Part shown: piece after piece, positions 1-8,190 of the stretch
Layout of the letters: each line of letters begins with the position of its first letter
Position numbering within the stretch: the first letter of the stretch is position 1
Origin: PSLL01 sp964389705
Lineage (GTDB): Bacteria > Desulfobacterota_D > UBA1144 > Nemesobacterales > CSP1-2
DNA length: 25,460 nucleotides
Assembly: GCA_964389705.1 (NCBI GenBank)
Contig: CAYMEO010000036.1
Coordinates: 1-25,460, forward strand
Direction: 5' to 3'
The notes under the pieces: model-generated
What the model saw: the letters and a program-made list of their open reading frames with translations, nothing else
Told to the model about the DNA's origin: nothing
Database searches by the model: none
Program-made: the position numbers and the translations under genes

Positions 1-53
1 ACCTCTCCTTCTGCCAACCATGGATAACTATACTCATTTCCTTGTATACCCAT
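1..53 (-). CDS. 5' end of an unidentified gene (partial)
   Basis: An ATG at 53-51 on the minus strand has an AGGAGG ribosome binding site at 68-63, nine bases upstream, and opens a frame that runs off the left edge. The 17 visible codons read MGIQGNEYSYPWLAEGE, too short to identify. A consensus promoter (115-143) and a palindromic operator (96-111) lie directly upstream, so this is a real, regulated gene start. It lies in the same direction as, and downstream of, the TetR-family gene, which is its likely regulator by inference. Its function is unknown. Confidence 0.7.
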   Translation of the reverse strand, partial: MGIQGNEYSYPWLAEGE

Positions 54-95
54 TTTTATCTACCTCCTTTTACTTTTATTTAAATTAAATTGACT

Positions 96-111
96 GAGCG
101 ATCACTCGATC
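96..111. promoter_or_regulatory. Palindromic operator, copy 1 (imperfect), at the promoter start point
   Basis: GAGCGATCACTCGATC is an imperfect 6-4-6 inverted repeat with one mismatched pair. It matches copy 2 at 273-288 in 13 of 16 positions, sharing the core GATCACTC. It lies just downstream of the -10 box of the promoter at 115-143, a classical repressor position. TetR-family proteins bind palindromes of about this size, so the TetR gene at 308-946 is the obvious candidate ligand, by inference. Confidence 0.65.
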
Positions 112-114
112 CTA

Positions 115-143
115 ACTATAGTATATACTTTTAGAAATGTCAA
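115..143 (-). promoter_or_regulatory. Sigma70-type promoter for the left-edge gene
   Basis: On the minus strand a perfect -35 box TTGACA (143-138) is separated by exactly 17 bases from a -10 box TATAGT (120-115). Transcription would start near 108-109, inside the palindrome at 96-111, and the leader would carry the AGGAGG of the gene starting at 53. A repressor bound at the palindrome would therefore block initiation. Confidence 0.8.
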
Positions 144-272
144 TAGTTTTTTTCTGCCAATAGAAAAAATTATAATTTTACATCTAAGTATCTAAGAATA
201 TTTGATTTCTACAAATAGTAAAAGGATAGAACTAATGAGTTGTAAGTCTAAGTGGGTTCTTAGGATAAAATC

Positions 273-288
273 GATTGATCACTCAATC
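273..288. promoter_or_regulatory. Palindromic operator, copy 2 (perfect)
   Basis: GATTGATCACTCAATC is a perfect 6-4-6 inverted repeat lying 20 bases beyond the stop codon of the TetR-family gene. Its centre is 177 bp from the centre of copy 1. No clear promoter overlaps it, so it may be an auxiliary site for cooperative binding or looping, or serve a promoter I cannot see. Confidence 0.6.
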
Positions 289-307
289 TATCTATTCAAA
301 TTCAAGT

Positions 308-946
308 TTAAGGAGAACTTTTGCCTGTAATAAGAGTACTTAAAATTATCTTAGTTTGAGTTTCAATATATCTATCAAGGGTATAGTTCTTCTGAAGCAT
401 CCACCTTCGAAAAGCCCACATGTGCCCAAGGACCATAATATTGTGTGTTATAAGATTCACATCCCTCCTATCAACAGAAAAAGAACCGTCTTCAACGCCT
501 CGGATCAAAATCTCTTCAAAAATATGAGTCATTTCTTCCTCGGCTCTAAATATATATTTTCTAGCCTCATGGCTTAGGGACTTTGTCTCTTGGTATAAAA
601 AAAGGATATAATCCTGCATCTCATGTATAATGGTGAAATAAGCACGAATAGACTTTTTTAATGTATCCACAGAATCCCCGGTTATTGTCAAATATGGTCT
701 GACCTTATCCCTTACATTAGAATGGATATAGTCACAGACTAAATAAAGTATATCTTCCTTTGTTCTTATATATTCATACAGCGTCCCAATACTCATTCCA
801 AATTTTTGGGCAATCTCACGCACAGTGGTCTTGTGAAAGCCTTTCCGTATAAACAGGTCTACCGCTGCCTTTACAATTTCTCTTCTGCGAACCTCTATAA
901 GCCTTTTATCCTTGATCTGAGATTCAATCCGCTTCGTCTCTGCCAT
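308..946 (-). CDS. TetR/AcrR-family transcriptional regulator
   Basis: This 212-residue protein has the normal length of a one-component TetR-family regulator. Residues about 20-66 form the N-terminal helix-turn-helix domain: the first helix is followed by LFIRKGFHKTTVREIAQ and the recognition-helix signature GMSIGTLYEYIRTKEDI. The rest is a helical ligand-binding and dimerisation domain whose ligand cannot be read from sequence. The ATG has a TAGGAGA ribosome binding site. It follows the aldehyde dehydrogenase gene on the same strand with a 96-base gap, and precedes a promoter with two related palindromes. A role in repressing the left-edge gene, and perhaps the aldehyde dehydrogenase, is inference; no copy of the palindrome is visible upstream of the dehydrogenase. 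Confidence 0.9.
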   Translation of the reverse strand: MAETKRIESQIKDKRLIEVRRREIVKAAVDLFIRKGFHKTTVREIAQKFGMSIGTLYEYIRTKEDILYLVCDYIHSNVRDKVRPYLTITGDSVDTLKKSIRAYFTIIHEMQDYILFLYQETKSLSHEARKYIFRAEEEMTHIFEEILIRGVEDGSFSVDRRDVNLITHNIMVLGHMWAFRRWMLQKNYTLDRYIETQTKIILSTLITGKSSP

Positions 947-1042
947 AATAGTAATCTCCTAAGAGCTAGATATAGAGAAAATGAATGTCAGACATATCGT
1001 AACATTAAAAAAGACAAGAATCTAAATCTAATACTATCCTTA

Positions 1043-2482
1043 CTAAAGATAATTCTTCAAATTCACAACCATAAGCTTTAACTCCGTCATCTCCTCTATT
1101 GCATACCGAATTCCCTCTCTTCCAACACCTGAGTCCTTAACACCACCATAGGGCATATTTTCCACCCTAAAGCTCGGATAGTCGTTTACAATAACGCCTC
1201 CTACTTCTAAGGCCTTATAAGCATCAAATGCCTTCTTCATATCCTTTGTAAACACCCCAGCCTGAAGACCAAACCTGGAATTGTTTACCCACCTGAGAGC
1301 CTCTTCAAATTCCTTATACCTCTCTATATGTACTACAGGACCAAACACCTCATCACAGCTTACCCTTGCTGTAGGCGGAACGTTAGTCAAAACCGTAGGC
1401 TCAATTAAGCGACCATATCTGTCCCCGCCGGTCAGTAGCTTTGCCCCCCTGTCTACTGCTTCGTCAATCCATTTCATTATCCTATCGGCTGCGGAATCGT
1501 CAATAACAGGACCTACATCTGTATCTTCAAGCATAGGGTCCCCAACCCTTAGAGCCTCTGTCTTCTCAATAAACATATCTATAAACTTATCAAAGACCTT
1601 ATCATGCACATATATCCTCTGAACTGAAATACAACTCTGTCCTGCCTGATAAAAGGCCCCCCAGCAGTTTCTACTTACGGCAAACTCCAAGTCAGGTGGA
1701 TCCTCATCAATTATAGTTGCCGCATTTCCCCCAAGCTCAAGTGTGACTCTCTTTTTAGAGAACTTCCTCATAAGCTCCCAGCCTATCTCATCGCTTCCGG
1801 TAAACGATACCTTCCTTACTCTGTCGTCCTCGATCACAGGCTCAATCTGGGAGCCGGGAAGGGGAATTATGTTGAGCGCACCCGGAATTAAACCTGCCTC
1901 CATGACAATTTCTCCAAGTTTAAGGGCTGAAATAGGGGTCTGTGAAGCTGGCTTAAGAATCATTGTATTTCCAGATGCAACTGCTGGGGAAATCTTATGT
2001 GCGACAAGATTGAGTGGGAAATTAAAAGGCGAGATTCCCATAATAATCCCGATTGGAAATCGTCTAGATATGCCAAACCTCTCTTCATTCCCAGGGACTA
2101 TATCAATGGGAACTATTTCTCCCGCAGAGAACCTGTTTGCCTCCTCCGCTCCAAATGTAAATGTCATTATGGCTCGGTCAACCTCTACCCTTGCGGTTTT
2201 TATCGGCTTTCCATTCTCCTCTACAATGGTCCTGGCAAGCTCCTCCTTTCTCTTTTCAATCCCATCTGCAATCCCCCTAAGTACCCTACTTCTTTCATAA
2301 CCGGGGCTATTTTTGAACCTCTCAAATGCCCTCTCGGCACTGTCAATAGCCTCTTTTGATTCCCCAAGTGAGGGTATATTTACTATACCCACAACTTCAT
2401 TATTATATGGGCTTCTTACCTCTCTTTTTTTTTGGCTTTCTATCCACTTGCCATTGATCAAAAATCCATATTCCCTAGTCAT
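1043..2482 (-). CDS. NAD(P)-dependent aldehyde dehydrogenase
   Basis: A 479-residue, full-length member of the aldehyde dehydrogenase superfamily, which oxidises an aldehyde to its acid (or acyl form) with NAD(P). Visible active-site residues are Asn154 in SPFNFP, Lys177 in LKPAS, the general base Glu249 in LELGG, and the nucleophile Cys284 in GQSC. The C-terminal half carries EVFGPV and the PYGGVKDSGVGREG motif near the end. The protein resembles the lactaldehyde / non-phosphorylating glyceraldehyde-3-phosphate / phosphonoacetaldehyde dehydrogenase branch, but the substrate cannot be fixed from sequence. It is soluble, with no signal peptide. The start has a GGAGGG ribosome binding site. It lies just upstream of the TetR-family gene on the same strand, which may indicate joint regulation. 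Confidence 0.93.
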   Translation of the reverse strand: MTREYGFLINGKWIESQKKREVRSPYNNEVVGIVNIPSLGESKEAIDSAERAFERFKNSPGYERSRVLRGIADGIEKRKEELARTIVEENGKPIKTARVEVDRAIMTFTFGAEEANRFSAGEIVPIDIVPGNEERFGISRRFPIGIIMGISPFNFPLNLVAHKISPAVASGNTMILKPASQTPISALKLGEIVMEAGLIPGALNIIPLPGSQIEPVIEDDRVRKVSFTGSDEIGWELMRKFSKKRVTLELGGNAATIIDEDPPDLEFAVSRNCWGAFYQAGQSCISVQRIYVHDKVFDKFIDMFIEKTEALRVGDPMLEDTDVGPVIDDSAADRIMKWIDEAVDRGAKLLTGGDRYGRLIEPTVLTNVPPTARVSCDEVFGPVVHIERYKEFEEALRWVNNSRFGLQAGVFTKDMKKAFDAYKALEVGGVIVNDYPSFRVENMPYGGVKDSGVGREGIRYAIEEMTELKLMVVNLKNYL

Positions 2483-2640
2483 AATACTACCCTCCTACCT
2501 TTTTAATAATACACAATCAACAAAACAAGTCCTAGTTGTTCACAGTTGGGTTTTTAATGCAATGACGTAGAATTAGCGCCCCCGCACAGGGTGAGGAAAT
2601 ATGGTTCGCCCCACAGATAGAAAGAACCCAAAGAAAATAT

Positions 2641-3546
2641 TCAGGGACCCGGTGACGGTGCGGGAGTAGGTTGAGGAGTTGATTGAGTGATTGTAACAAC
2701 TGCCTGAATCTGGCGGTCTTCTATTGGGACGCTTGGGCATCTTGGGTCAACATCAGATGGATTCGGAAGAGTTATAGTGGCGGTGATAACCTGTGTTCCG
2801 CCCTTATTTTGAGCAGTATACTGAGTGGAAACCGTACCAGCGGCTTCTGATCCACCTACCGGGGCAGAAGTGGGATTAAGGCTTCCCAGGTCAGGCCTGC
2901 TAAGAGAAAAATTTACAGTCGTGCCTGGCGGAATACCAATAGTTTGAAATTCCAGGGTAAGGAAAACAAAATTCATAGTATCAGTAGGAGGGTTAGTCGT
3001 AATCTGCTGATCCGCAGGGGGTATTATACCTATACACTGTAGCGTTATTTGACCAAAATCAGACTGCTTAATCCCCTGAGGAGTGGTTACCGTGATTGAA
3101 ACATTTACATGCGCTGTAGGTGGGTTTGTACCGGAACAGGATGTAGATTTAGGGATAAATATACCGGCGACATAATCTACAAACGCCTGACCGTTTGTAA
3201 GGACTGTGCTTGGATTAATTAAACAACCCCTTAGGAAACTCGGAAGGTCTGAGCCAGTAAGGGCAAACTGAATAGTCGAATCATCGGGGAATTGATTTGT
3301 AGTAGCCTGAATCTCAGCATCAATCTGGGCATGACCTGTTCCATCGGGCTTTGCTCCATTTCCAAAGAGTATAGCCGGATTGGCAACAACATCAATTATC
3401 CCTGCACCAATGGGATTATTATCAGAGCCCGGATTATCCAGCCCGTTATTACACGTGGTCCCAATAAACAAAAATAAGACCAGTGAAAAGAAGAGTAAAA
3501 ATCGCTCTAACCTTCTGATATATAGGATCTTTATCAGTTTTTTCAC
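2641..3546 (-). CDS. Secreted Ig-like protein, probable lipoprotein
   Basis: This 301-residue protein starts at a GTG preceded by GGAGG eight bases upstream. A basic N-terminus and a hydrophobic segment (about residues 15-30) end at GTTC, an imperfect lipobox, so lipid attachment at Cys32 is possible but not certain. The mature part is rich in Thr, Pro, Gly and Ser and reads as two beta-sandwich segments of bacterial Ig-like type, with hydrophobic strands such as AHVNVSITV and TQVITATITL and several cysteines. It ends in a proline-rich tail (TPQPTPAPSPGP). It follows the 194-residue Ig-like protein by 35 bases and closes the pilM-to-pilQ gene run, so a surface or pilus-accessory role is inferred. 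No specific family is recognised. Confidence 0.75.
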   Translation of the reverse strand: MKKLIKILYIRRLERFLLFFSLVLFLFIGTTCNNGLDNPGSDNNPIGAGIIDVVANPAILFGNGAKPDGTGHAQIDAEIQATTNQFPDDSTIQFALTGSDLPSFLRGCLINPSTVLTNGQAFVDYVAGIFIPKSTSCSGTNPPTAHVNVSITVTTPQGIKQSDFGQITLQCIGIIPPADQQITTNPPTDTMNFVFLTLEFQTIGIPPGTTVNFSLSRPDLGSLNPTSAPVGGSEAAGTVSTQYTAQNKGGTQVITATITLPNPSDVDPRCPSVPIEDRQIQAVVTITQSTPQPTPAPSPGP

Positions 3547-3581
3547 CGATTATTCCTCCCTAAAAGATAGACTTCTAAGCC

Positions 3582-4166
3582 TTACTGAGTTGGGTTCGTA
3601 ACGCTAAACGTAGCGGTAGCAACACTCCCATTGCCCAAGGCGGCTTCTATGGTAGCAGAATTAACTGGAAAATCACCGCTCATCAGTATAATCACCGTAG
3701 CCTCCCCACGGTCATCAGTTAGAGTCTCAAATGGAGAATTAACAAATGCCCCTAAGGCAGCCTGCTGCGATATAGGCGTGCACTCACAAGAAGGAATGTC
3801 ATTGCCACAGAAATTATTTCCACATCCATTGGGATTGACAAGCTGAAGGGCATGCGCATCGGCTACTCCATCCCCATTTGTATCCTCTACAAGGTCATTT
3901 GGCCCCGCAAATGAAAGAGAGAATATTACCCTTACATTGTTTATTGGCACCGTGTTTCCTTCAGAATCTGTCCTCGTAACAAACGCCCGCACTGTCTCCT
4001 CATTGAGGGAATTCCGAGGTATGGTAATTGACTGAGGAGGATTCTCAAGTGTTACAGTTGCACCCGATGGAGCAAAAGGTGGATTAGAACCGCAACTGAG
4101 CCCTACAATAAGCATAAAGATTATAAGTATTGGAAATAGAGCCAAACCCAAAAGGGTCTTGTGCAT
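3582..4166 (-). CDS. Ig-like (Big_1-like) lipoprotein downstream of pilQ
   Basis: A 194-residue exported protein. The signal segment (about residues 3-24) ends in GLSC, an acceptable lipobox, giving a probable lipoprotein at Cys25. Residues about 35-190 look like one bacterial Ig-like (invasin/intimin Big_1-type) domain: an N-terminal strand ATVTL, a middle segment VRAFVTRTDSEGN, and a late DDRGEATVIILMSG, which matches the usual glycine-turn then strand pattern. An insertion holds an acidic DTNGDGVAD loop that resembles a calcium-binding loop, plus a cysteine-rich patch (about 110-130). The start codon lies 14 bases after the pilQ stop, so it is almost certainly co-transcribed with the pilus secretin. 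Roles as a secretin-associated or pilus-exported protein are possible but unproven. Confidence 0.75.
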   Translation of the reverse strand: MHKTLLGLALFPILIIFMLIVGLSCGSNPPFAPSGATVTLENPPQSITIPRNSLNEETVRAFVTRTDSEGNTVPINNVRVIFSLSFAGPNDLVEDTNGDGVADAHALQLVNPNGCGNNFCGNDIPSCECTPISQQAALGAFVNSPFETLTDDRGEATVIILMSGDFPVNSATIEAALGNGSVATATFSVTNPTQ

Positions 4167-4180
4167 TCTGTTGTCCTCCT

Positions 4181-6253
4181 TTACTTAACTATCCTTGGTG
4201 TTATAAAGACCAAAAGCTCTCTTCTCTGGTCAATGTTTTGGGTGTTTCTAAAGAGCCATCCAAGAAGCGGAATCCTTGAGAACCATGGAACCCCAGCGAG
4301 ATTCTCTGTGGTTGTTCTTGTAAAAATCCCTCCTATCACAATCGTCTCACCATCCATAGCAAGCACCTTGGATTCTGCTTCATTCCTCCTTATGGCGGGC
4401 TGCCCATTTGCCCCTACAACGGATGTATCGGGGGCATTGTCTGTAACCTTTATGTCCATCAATACCCTGCCGTCATTTGTCACATGCGGAGTGACCTCTA
4501 GCCTCAGCGTCGCATCTACAAACTGTGTCTGAGTACCAGCGGCAGAGACACTGAGAAACGGAATTGAAACGCCCTGCTCTATCCTTGCAGCCTGATTATC
4601 AAGAGTTAATACCCTGGGGGATGAAAGAATCCTTCCGTCTCCTCTATTTTCAAGCGCCGAGAGCCTTATATCCAGATCAAAGGCCCCGGTAAGGCTTCCA
4701 AGAACTATTCCCAATGCCCCGCCTGCCCCTGTGCCAACTGCAGCAGGCAGATCTACTATGAAGTTCTGCCCTATGTTTCCAAATGGCCCTGGACTTCCCA
4801 CGCCAACGCCGCCCACTTGAATACTCGACGGAAAGAATGCGCCTGTTGGATTTCCAGTAGCTGCAGATGCCTTGTAATTTGTTCCAAACTGAACGCCGAG
4901 CTGGCGGGTGAAATCAAGCGTTGCTTGAACAATACGTGACTCTATTAAAACCTGTGGGGTTCTCGTATCAAGGCTCTTGGCAAGCTCCTCGATCTTTGCG
5001 ACTCTAGGCTCTGTATCCGTAACTAGTATGCTGTTTGTACGCGTATCAATCTTGAGTTCACCCCTTTTGCTGAGTATGGGTTCTATAAGTGGTTTTAACT
5101 CCTCACCTGTAGCATAATTTATAAAAATCTGTTTTGTAACAAGCGGTTCAAGCTGCTCCTTTGAGGAAGCCGCCTGTTGAATCTCGTTCTGCCTTGCCTG
5201 AAGTGTCCTAAGAGGGGCAATCTTGATTACATTGCCCTCTACAAGCGCACCGAGCCCTGCGTCTTCAAGTACCACATCGAGTGCCTGATCCCAAGGGACA
5301 TTTGTGAGCTTCAGTGTAACTGTCCCTTTTACATCCTGGGAAACCACAAAATTAAATCCGCTTACGTCTGCAAGAACCCTGAGTACATCCCTTATATCAG
5401 CGTCTTTGAAATCAAAAGACACTAATTGCCCACGATAGGCCTTTTTTGCACCCGGGGTAGCTGTAATTCGAAAATCAAAGGCATACAGAGGAGCCTCTTT
5501 CTGTGGTTGTTGGGCCTGCGCCTCCTCTTCGGTTAATTTTTCAGATTTCTTAGGTTTTCCGAATTTTGCTGTAATTAAATTTCCTTCCTGCTTAAGCTCG
5601 ACAGAGGTATCTTTAGGAGCCTCCTTTTTAAGCTCCACTATGATTATTACATCACTCGGTCTAGCCGGATCCCTAAAAGAGGATATAAAACTGATGGGGC
5701 TGTCAAAATCACCTACATCGCGTGCGACCTGAAATTCATCGGGAAGTGTTACGTCTCTGATCTTTATGCTGAACCTCCTTTCTTCCTTAGGAAGCTCTTC
5801 ATACCTTACGGGAGCCGATGTCTTTATAGTTACAACTCCGACTCCGTCTTTAATCTCAAAACCAACGCTCTCTACTGTGTTTGATCCTACAGCAGCAGGT
5901 AAATTGGAAGTAGGAGTTTGAGTGGTTAATGGTTGGGCTGTCTGAGAAGATGAAGCGGATGACGGTTGAACCGTCTGGGTTGACTGAGTATTAGAATTGA
6001 CCTTCTCAAATTCTTCTGGGGTACTTTCATCAAAAACAGATGAATTGGGAGTAAGGGGTTGAGACTTAACCGTTTGAGTTTCCTGGGAGTTATTAGAGGG
6101 TTCCTCCTCAGCCATTCTCACTATATTTTCTCTGATGAGTAATCCATTCTCTGTACTTTTATAATTGACAAATCCGCTTGTCTGGGGGCTTGAGAAGTGA
6201 GTGAATCCAAACAGAAAAACACCGATAAAAAACAGCTTTGAGGTAAGTTTCAT
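4181..6253 (-). CDS. pilQ: Type IV pilus secretin PilQ
   Basis: A 690-residue outer-membrane secretin that forms the gated channel through which the type IV pilus passes. Domains in order: signal peptide (1-22), a Ser/Thr/Gln-rich disordered linker (about 50-125), an AMIN peptidoglycan-binding-like domain (about 128-232), the STN/N0 domain (about 275-348, FDFKDADIRDVLRVLADVSG), the N1 domain (about 373-430, FINYATGEELKPLIEPILS), and the secretin C-terminal pore domain (about 435-690) with GDGRILSSPRVLTLDNQ, the VTPHV strand, and the signature GETIVIGGIF followed by VPWFSRIPLLGWLF. It is the fifth gene of the pilM operon, but a 199-base gap with a possible extra promoter separates it from pilP. 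Length and domain order are normal, though only one AMIN domain is evident. Confidence 0.97.
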   Translation of the reverse strand: MKLTSKLFFIGVFLFGFTHFSSPQTSGFVNYKSTENGLLIRENIVRMAEEEPSNNSQETQTVKSQPLTPNSSVFDESTPEEFEKVNSNTQSTQTVQPSSASSSQTAQPLTTQTPTSNLPAAVGSNTVESVGFEIKDGVGVVTIKTSAPVRYEELPKEERRFSIKIRDVTLPDEFQVARDVGDFDSPISFISSFRDPARPSDVIIIVELKKEAPKDTSVELKQEGNLITAKFGKPKKSEKLTEEEAQAQQPQKEAPLYAFDFRITATPGAKKAYRGQLVSFDFKDADIRDVLRVLADVSGFNFVVSQDVKGTVTLKLTNVPWDQALDVVLEDAGLGALVEGNVIKIAPLRTLQARQNEIQQAASSKEQLEPLVTKQIFINYATGEELKPLIEPILSKRGELKIDTRTNSILVTDTEPRVAKIEELAKSLDTRTPQVLIESRIVQATLDFTRQLGVQFGTNYKASAATGNPTGAFFPSSIQVGGVGVGSPGPFGNIGQNFIVDLPAAVGTGAGGALGIVLGSLTGAFDLDIRLSALENRGDGRILSSPRVLTLDNQAARIEQGVSIPFLSVSAAGTQTQFVDATLRLEVTPHVTNDGRVLMDIKVTDNAPDTSVVGANGQPAIRRNEAESKVLAMDGETIVIGGIFTRTTTENLAGVPWFSRIPLLGWLFRNTQNIDQRRELLVFITPRIVK

Positions 6254-6452
6254 CCTACCATTTCCTCCTTAGTTTAGTATCCACTCCCCTCCTTGTGTTA
6301 CACGCGCCCGACCGATCTTATATAGGCCGCGCAAGAAGTGAATCGGGTTGAAAGATCGTATTATTCCATTTATTATCTTAATAAACAATTATCAGATTTA
6401 TGAGAATCAAGCCCTGACTGTGAAGGCAGCACAGGGAGAAATGTTGCATTGT
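6254..6452 (-). other. Long pilP-pilQ intergenic leader
   Basis: The other pil genes overlap by four bases, yet 199 bases separate pilP from pilQ. On the minus strand the gap holds a small hairpin (CTGTG/CACAG), a weak promoter-like pair TTGTTT-N17-AATAAT, a short GC-rich patch and two purine-rich Shine-Dalgarno-like stretches near the pilQ start. I see no ORF with coding character. It may give pilQ its own expression level. Confidence 0.45.
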
Positions 6453-6944
6453 CTATTCTTCCTTAAATGCTAGAGATGATTTCTTAATCTCAACCCTTTT
6501 TTGACCGAACACATCCTCAAAATACCTCTTCTCCTCAACCAATATGCCATTATCCCTAACCTCAATGATCTTTCCCTGCCTGTTTCCTATCTCATCCCCT
6601 ATTCCAAGAACATAGGTATTCTTCTCAGGATCAACAATCATAGCTTTAGGCCGCTGTCCCATGGATATAATCCCAACCAGCCTAAATTGTTCGAGTGAAT
6701 ACCTCTTAATCGGCGGAAGCGATTTACTCAACTGTGGTTCTACTTCTTTTGTTTCAATTATTTTAATGAATGGCTTAAATGGATCGCGCTTTCCTGTAGC
6801 GCTATATGTGGACTCCGCCTGAGGCGCAATATTAGTAATATTGTTCTTCTGAGTTTCCTCAGCTCGAATATCCGCAAACCATAAGGGGATTACTAAAAAT
6901 AGAATTGTAATTCCCTTGGTCATGTCCATCCTCCTCTTTTTCAT
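6453..6944 (-). CDS. pilP: Type IV pilus assembly protein PilP
   Basis: PilP is the periplasmic link between the inner-membrane PilN-PilO platform and the PilQ secretin. This 163-residue protein has an N-terminal hydrophobic export segment, a flexible stretch, the hallmark GKRDPFKPF, and then the beta-domain (about residues 80-155) with RYSLEQFRLVGII, a PKAMIVDPEKNTYVLGIGD segment and GKIIEVRDNGI, all typical of PilP. PilP is usually a lipoprotein, but I see no cysteine after the signal segment, so this one may stay anchored by its hydrophobic N-terminus or be soluble. The start at 6944 overlaps the pilO stop (ATGA). An alternative start at Met8 (6923) has a perfect AGGAGG six bases upstream and may be the real one. 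Confidence 0.92.
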   Translation of the reverse strand: MKKRRMDMTKGITILFLVIPLWFADIRAEETQKNNITNIAPQAESTYSATGKRDPFKPFIKIIETKEVEPQLSKSLPPIKRYSLEQFRLVGIISMGQRPKAMIVDPEKNTYVLGIGDEIGNRQGKIIEVRDNGILVEEKRYFEDVFGQKRVEIKKSSLAFKEE

Positions 6945-7588
6945 TCAAGCTCCACATTATTATTTTGAGCTCCTGTTTTTGCTGGTTGTTGTGGTGGAGT
7001 ATAAGGAAGCAACCTAAAAGTGACGGCAGTAAAGGAGGCATCGAGAATAATTTTATCGCCTCTGCTTTTTCTTTTCTCCTGGGTCAAGTTAAGATCCCTG
7101 ATGTTTACGATTCTAGAAAGCTTAGAAACTCTATCAAAGAAGCCCGCAAGGTCATAGTAAGAGCCATAGACCTTCATGTCTATGGGAATTTCAGCATATA
7201 TATCCTTTTTCACCTCCGGCTTAGGGGCAAACGTATTTGATTCTAGACCCGAAGCCGATACCGCAGCATAAATGCTGTCAATCAAACTGGGAATCTCCTT
7301 CTCTTCGGGGAGTTTACTCGCAGCCTCTTTAAATTCTCTATCGAGCTTATTAAACTCCTGCTCAAACCTAGGGAGCTCTCTGGCTATATTTTCATATTCA
7401 TTTAATTTGGTTCGTTCTTTTTGAAGCTCATTTCTGGCATTGGTTAACTCATCGGATTTTGGTGACCAGAAAAAATACCAATACACGCCGCATATAAATA
7501 GAATTATTACCAACAGAATGACAAGTTTGACATAAACCGACTGCCGATCTAAGAACTCGGCCATATTTTCAATAATAGCCATCTTCAC
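6941..7588 (-). CDS. pilO: Type IV pilus inner-membrane platform protein PilO
   Basis: A 215-residue bitopic protein that pairs with PilN in the pilus alignment subcomplex. It has a short cytoplasmic N-terminus, one transmembrane helix (about 19-41), a periplasmic coiled coil (about 45-92), and a ferredoxin-like C-terminal domain (about 95-190), beginning at the family-typical LPEEKEIPSLIDSI. The pattern GSYYDLAGFFDRVSKLSRIVNI is characteristic of PilO. It overlaps pilN upstream and pilP downstream by four bases each, indicating translational coupling. The C-terminal tail (about 193-215) is Pro/Gln/Asn-rich and probably disordered. Confidence 0.95.
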   Translation of the reverse strand: MKMAIIENMAEFLDRQSVYVKLVILLVIILFICGVYWYFFWSPKSDELTNARNELQKERTKLNEYENIARELPRFEQEFNKLDREFKEAASKLPEEKEIPSLIDSIYAAVSASGLESNTFAPKPEVKKDIYAEIPIDMKVYGSYYDLAGFFDRVSKLSRIVNIRDLNLTQEKRKSRGDKIILDASFTAVTFRLLPYTPPQQPAKTGAQNNNVELE

Positions 7589-8190
7589 CTCTCAGCCTTT
7601 TGGTTCAATTTTTCCTTTCCTGTAGATTTCTCTTCCGTTTTAACCCTCCCCGAGTAGTTTAATCTTGACTGAATCACAAAAGTCTTAAGAGAAAGCTGCT
7701 GTACCTCTTTTGTATTAATAACAGCAAGATCAACATCTTGGAAGTAAGGAGAAGATTGGAGCCTTTTCATAAAATCCGAGATCGTAAGCTCATCCCAGGC
7801 CGTTCCCTCAATTTGGGCCATATTGTTCGTCTCAGAGAATCTATCAACCCAGGCCTTATTGGGAATGGCCTGTCCAAGGGCATCCATAATAAATAGAGGT
7901 CCGGTACGGTTTTCCTCAAGTACAGATATGACTTTGACCTTCTCTTGGAGTTCTTTGTTCTTAGATTTAAATTGCTCGACCTTATTCTTTATTACTTCTA
8001 ATGAATTAATCCTTTTTTTTACCTCAGCAATCTCATTGTTTGTATCCCTTATCCTCTTAGATTGAACTAGATCTATAGCCACAATGACGGCAATGACGGC
8101 AATTATCGCAAGAAGGCCTATGATAATGTCATTAAGACCCCTTACCCTTTTTTTCTCTTCCTTTGCGGAGAGGAGATTTATCCTTATCAT
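7585..8190 (-). CDS. pilN: Type IV pilus assembly protein PilN
   Basis: A 201-residue inner-membrane protein. The N-terminus MIRINLL is the conserved cytoplasmic segment that docks into the groove of PilM. One transmembrane helix (about 22-44) is followed by a periplasmic coiled coil (about 48-95) and a ferredoxin-like fold that pairs with PilO (GTAWDELTISDFMKRLQSS is typical). The C-terminal tail is rich in Lys and Glu. It overlaps pilM and pilO by four bases at either end. Confidence 0.95.
   Translation of the reverse strand: MIRINLLSAKEEKKRVRGLNDIIIGLLAIIAVIAVIVAIDLVQSKRIRDTNNEIAEVKKRINSLEVIKNKVEQFKSKNKELQEKVKVISVLEENRTGPLFIMDALGQAIPNKAWVDRFSETNNMAQIEGTAWDELTISDFMKRLQSSPYFQDVDLAVINTKEVQQLSLKTFVIQSRLNYSGRVKTEEKSTGKEKLNQKAER

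Noticed and set aside
1743..2300. 185-codon plus-strand ORF opposite the aldehyde dehydrogenase
   Set aside because: It is the antisense shadow of a gene with intact catalytic motifs; no ribosome binding site and low-complexity Ser/Ile/Leu translation.
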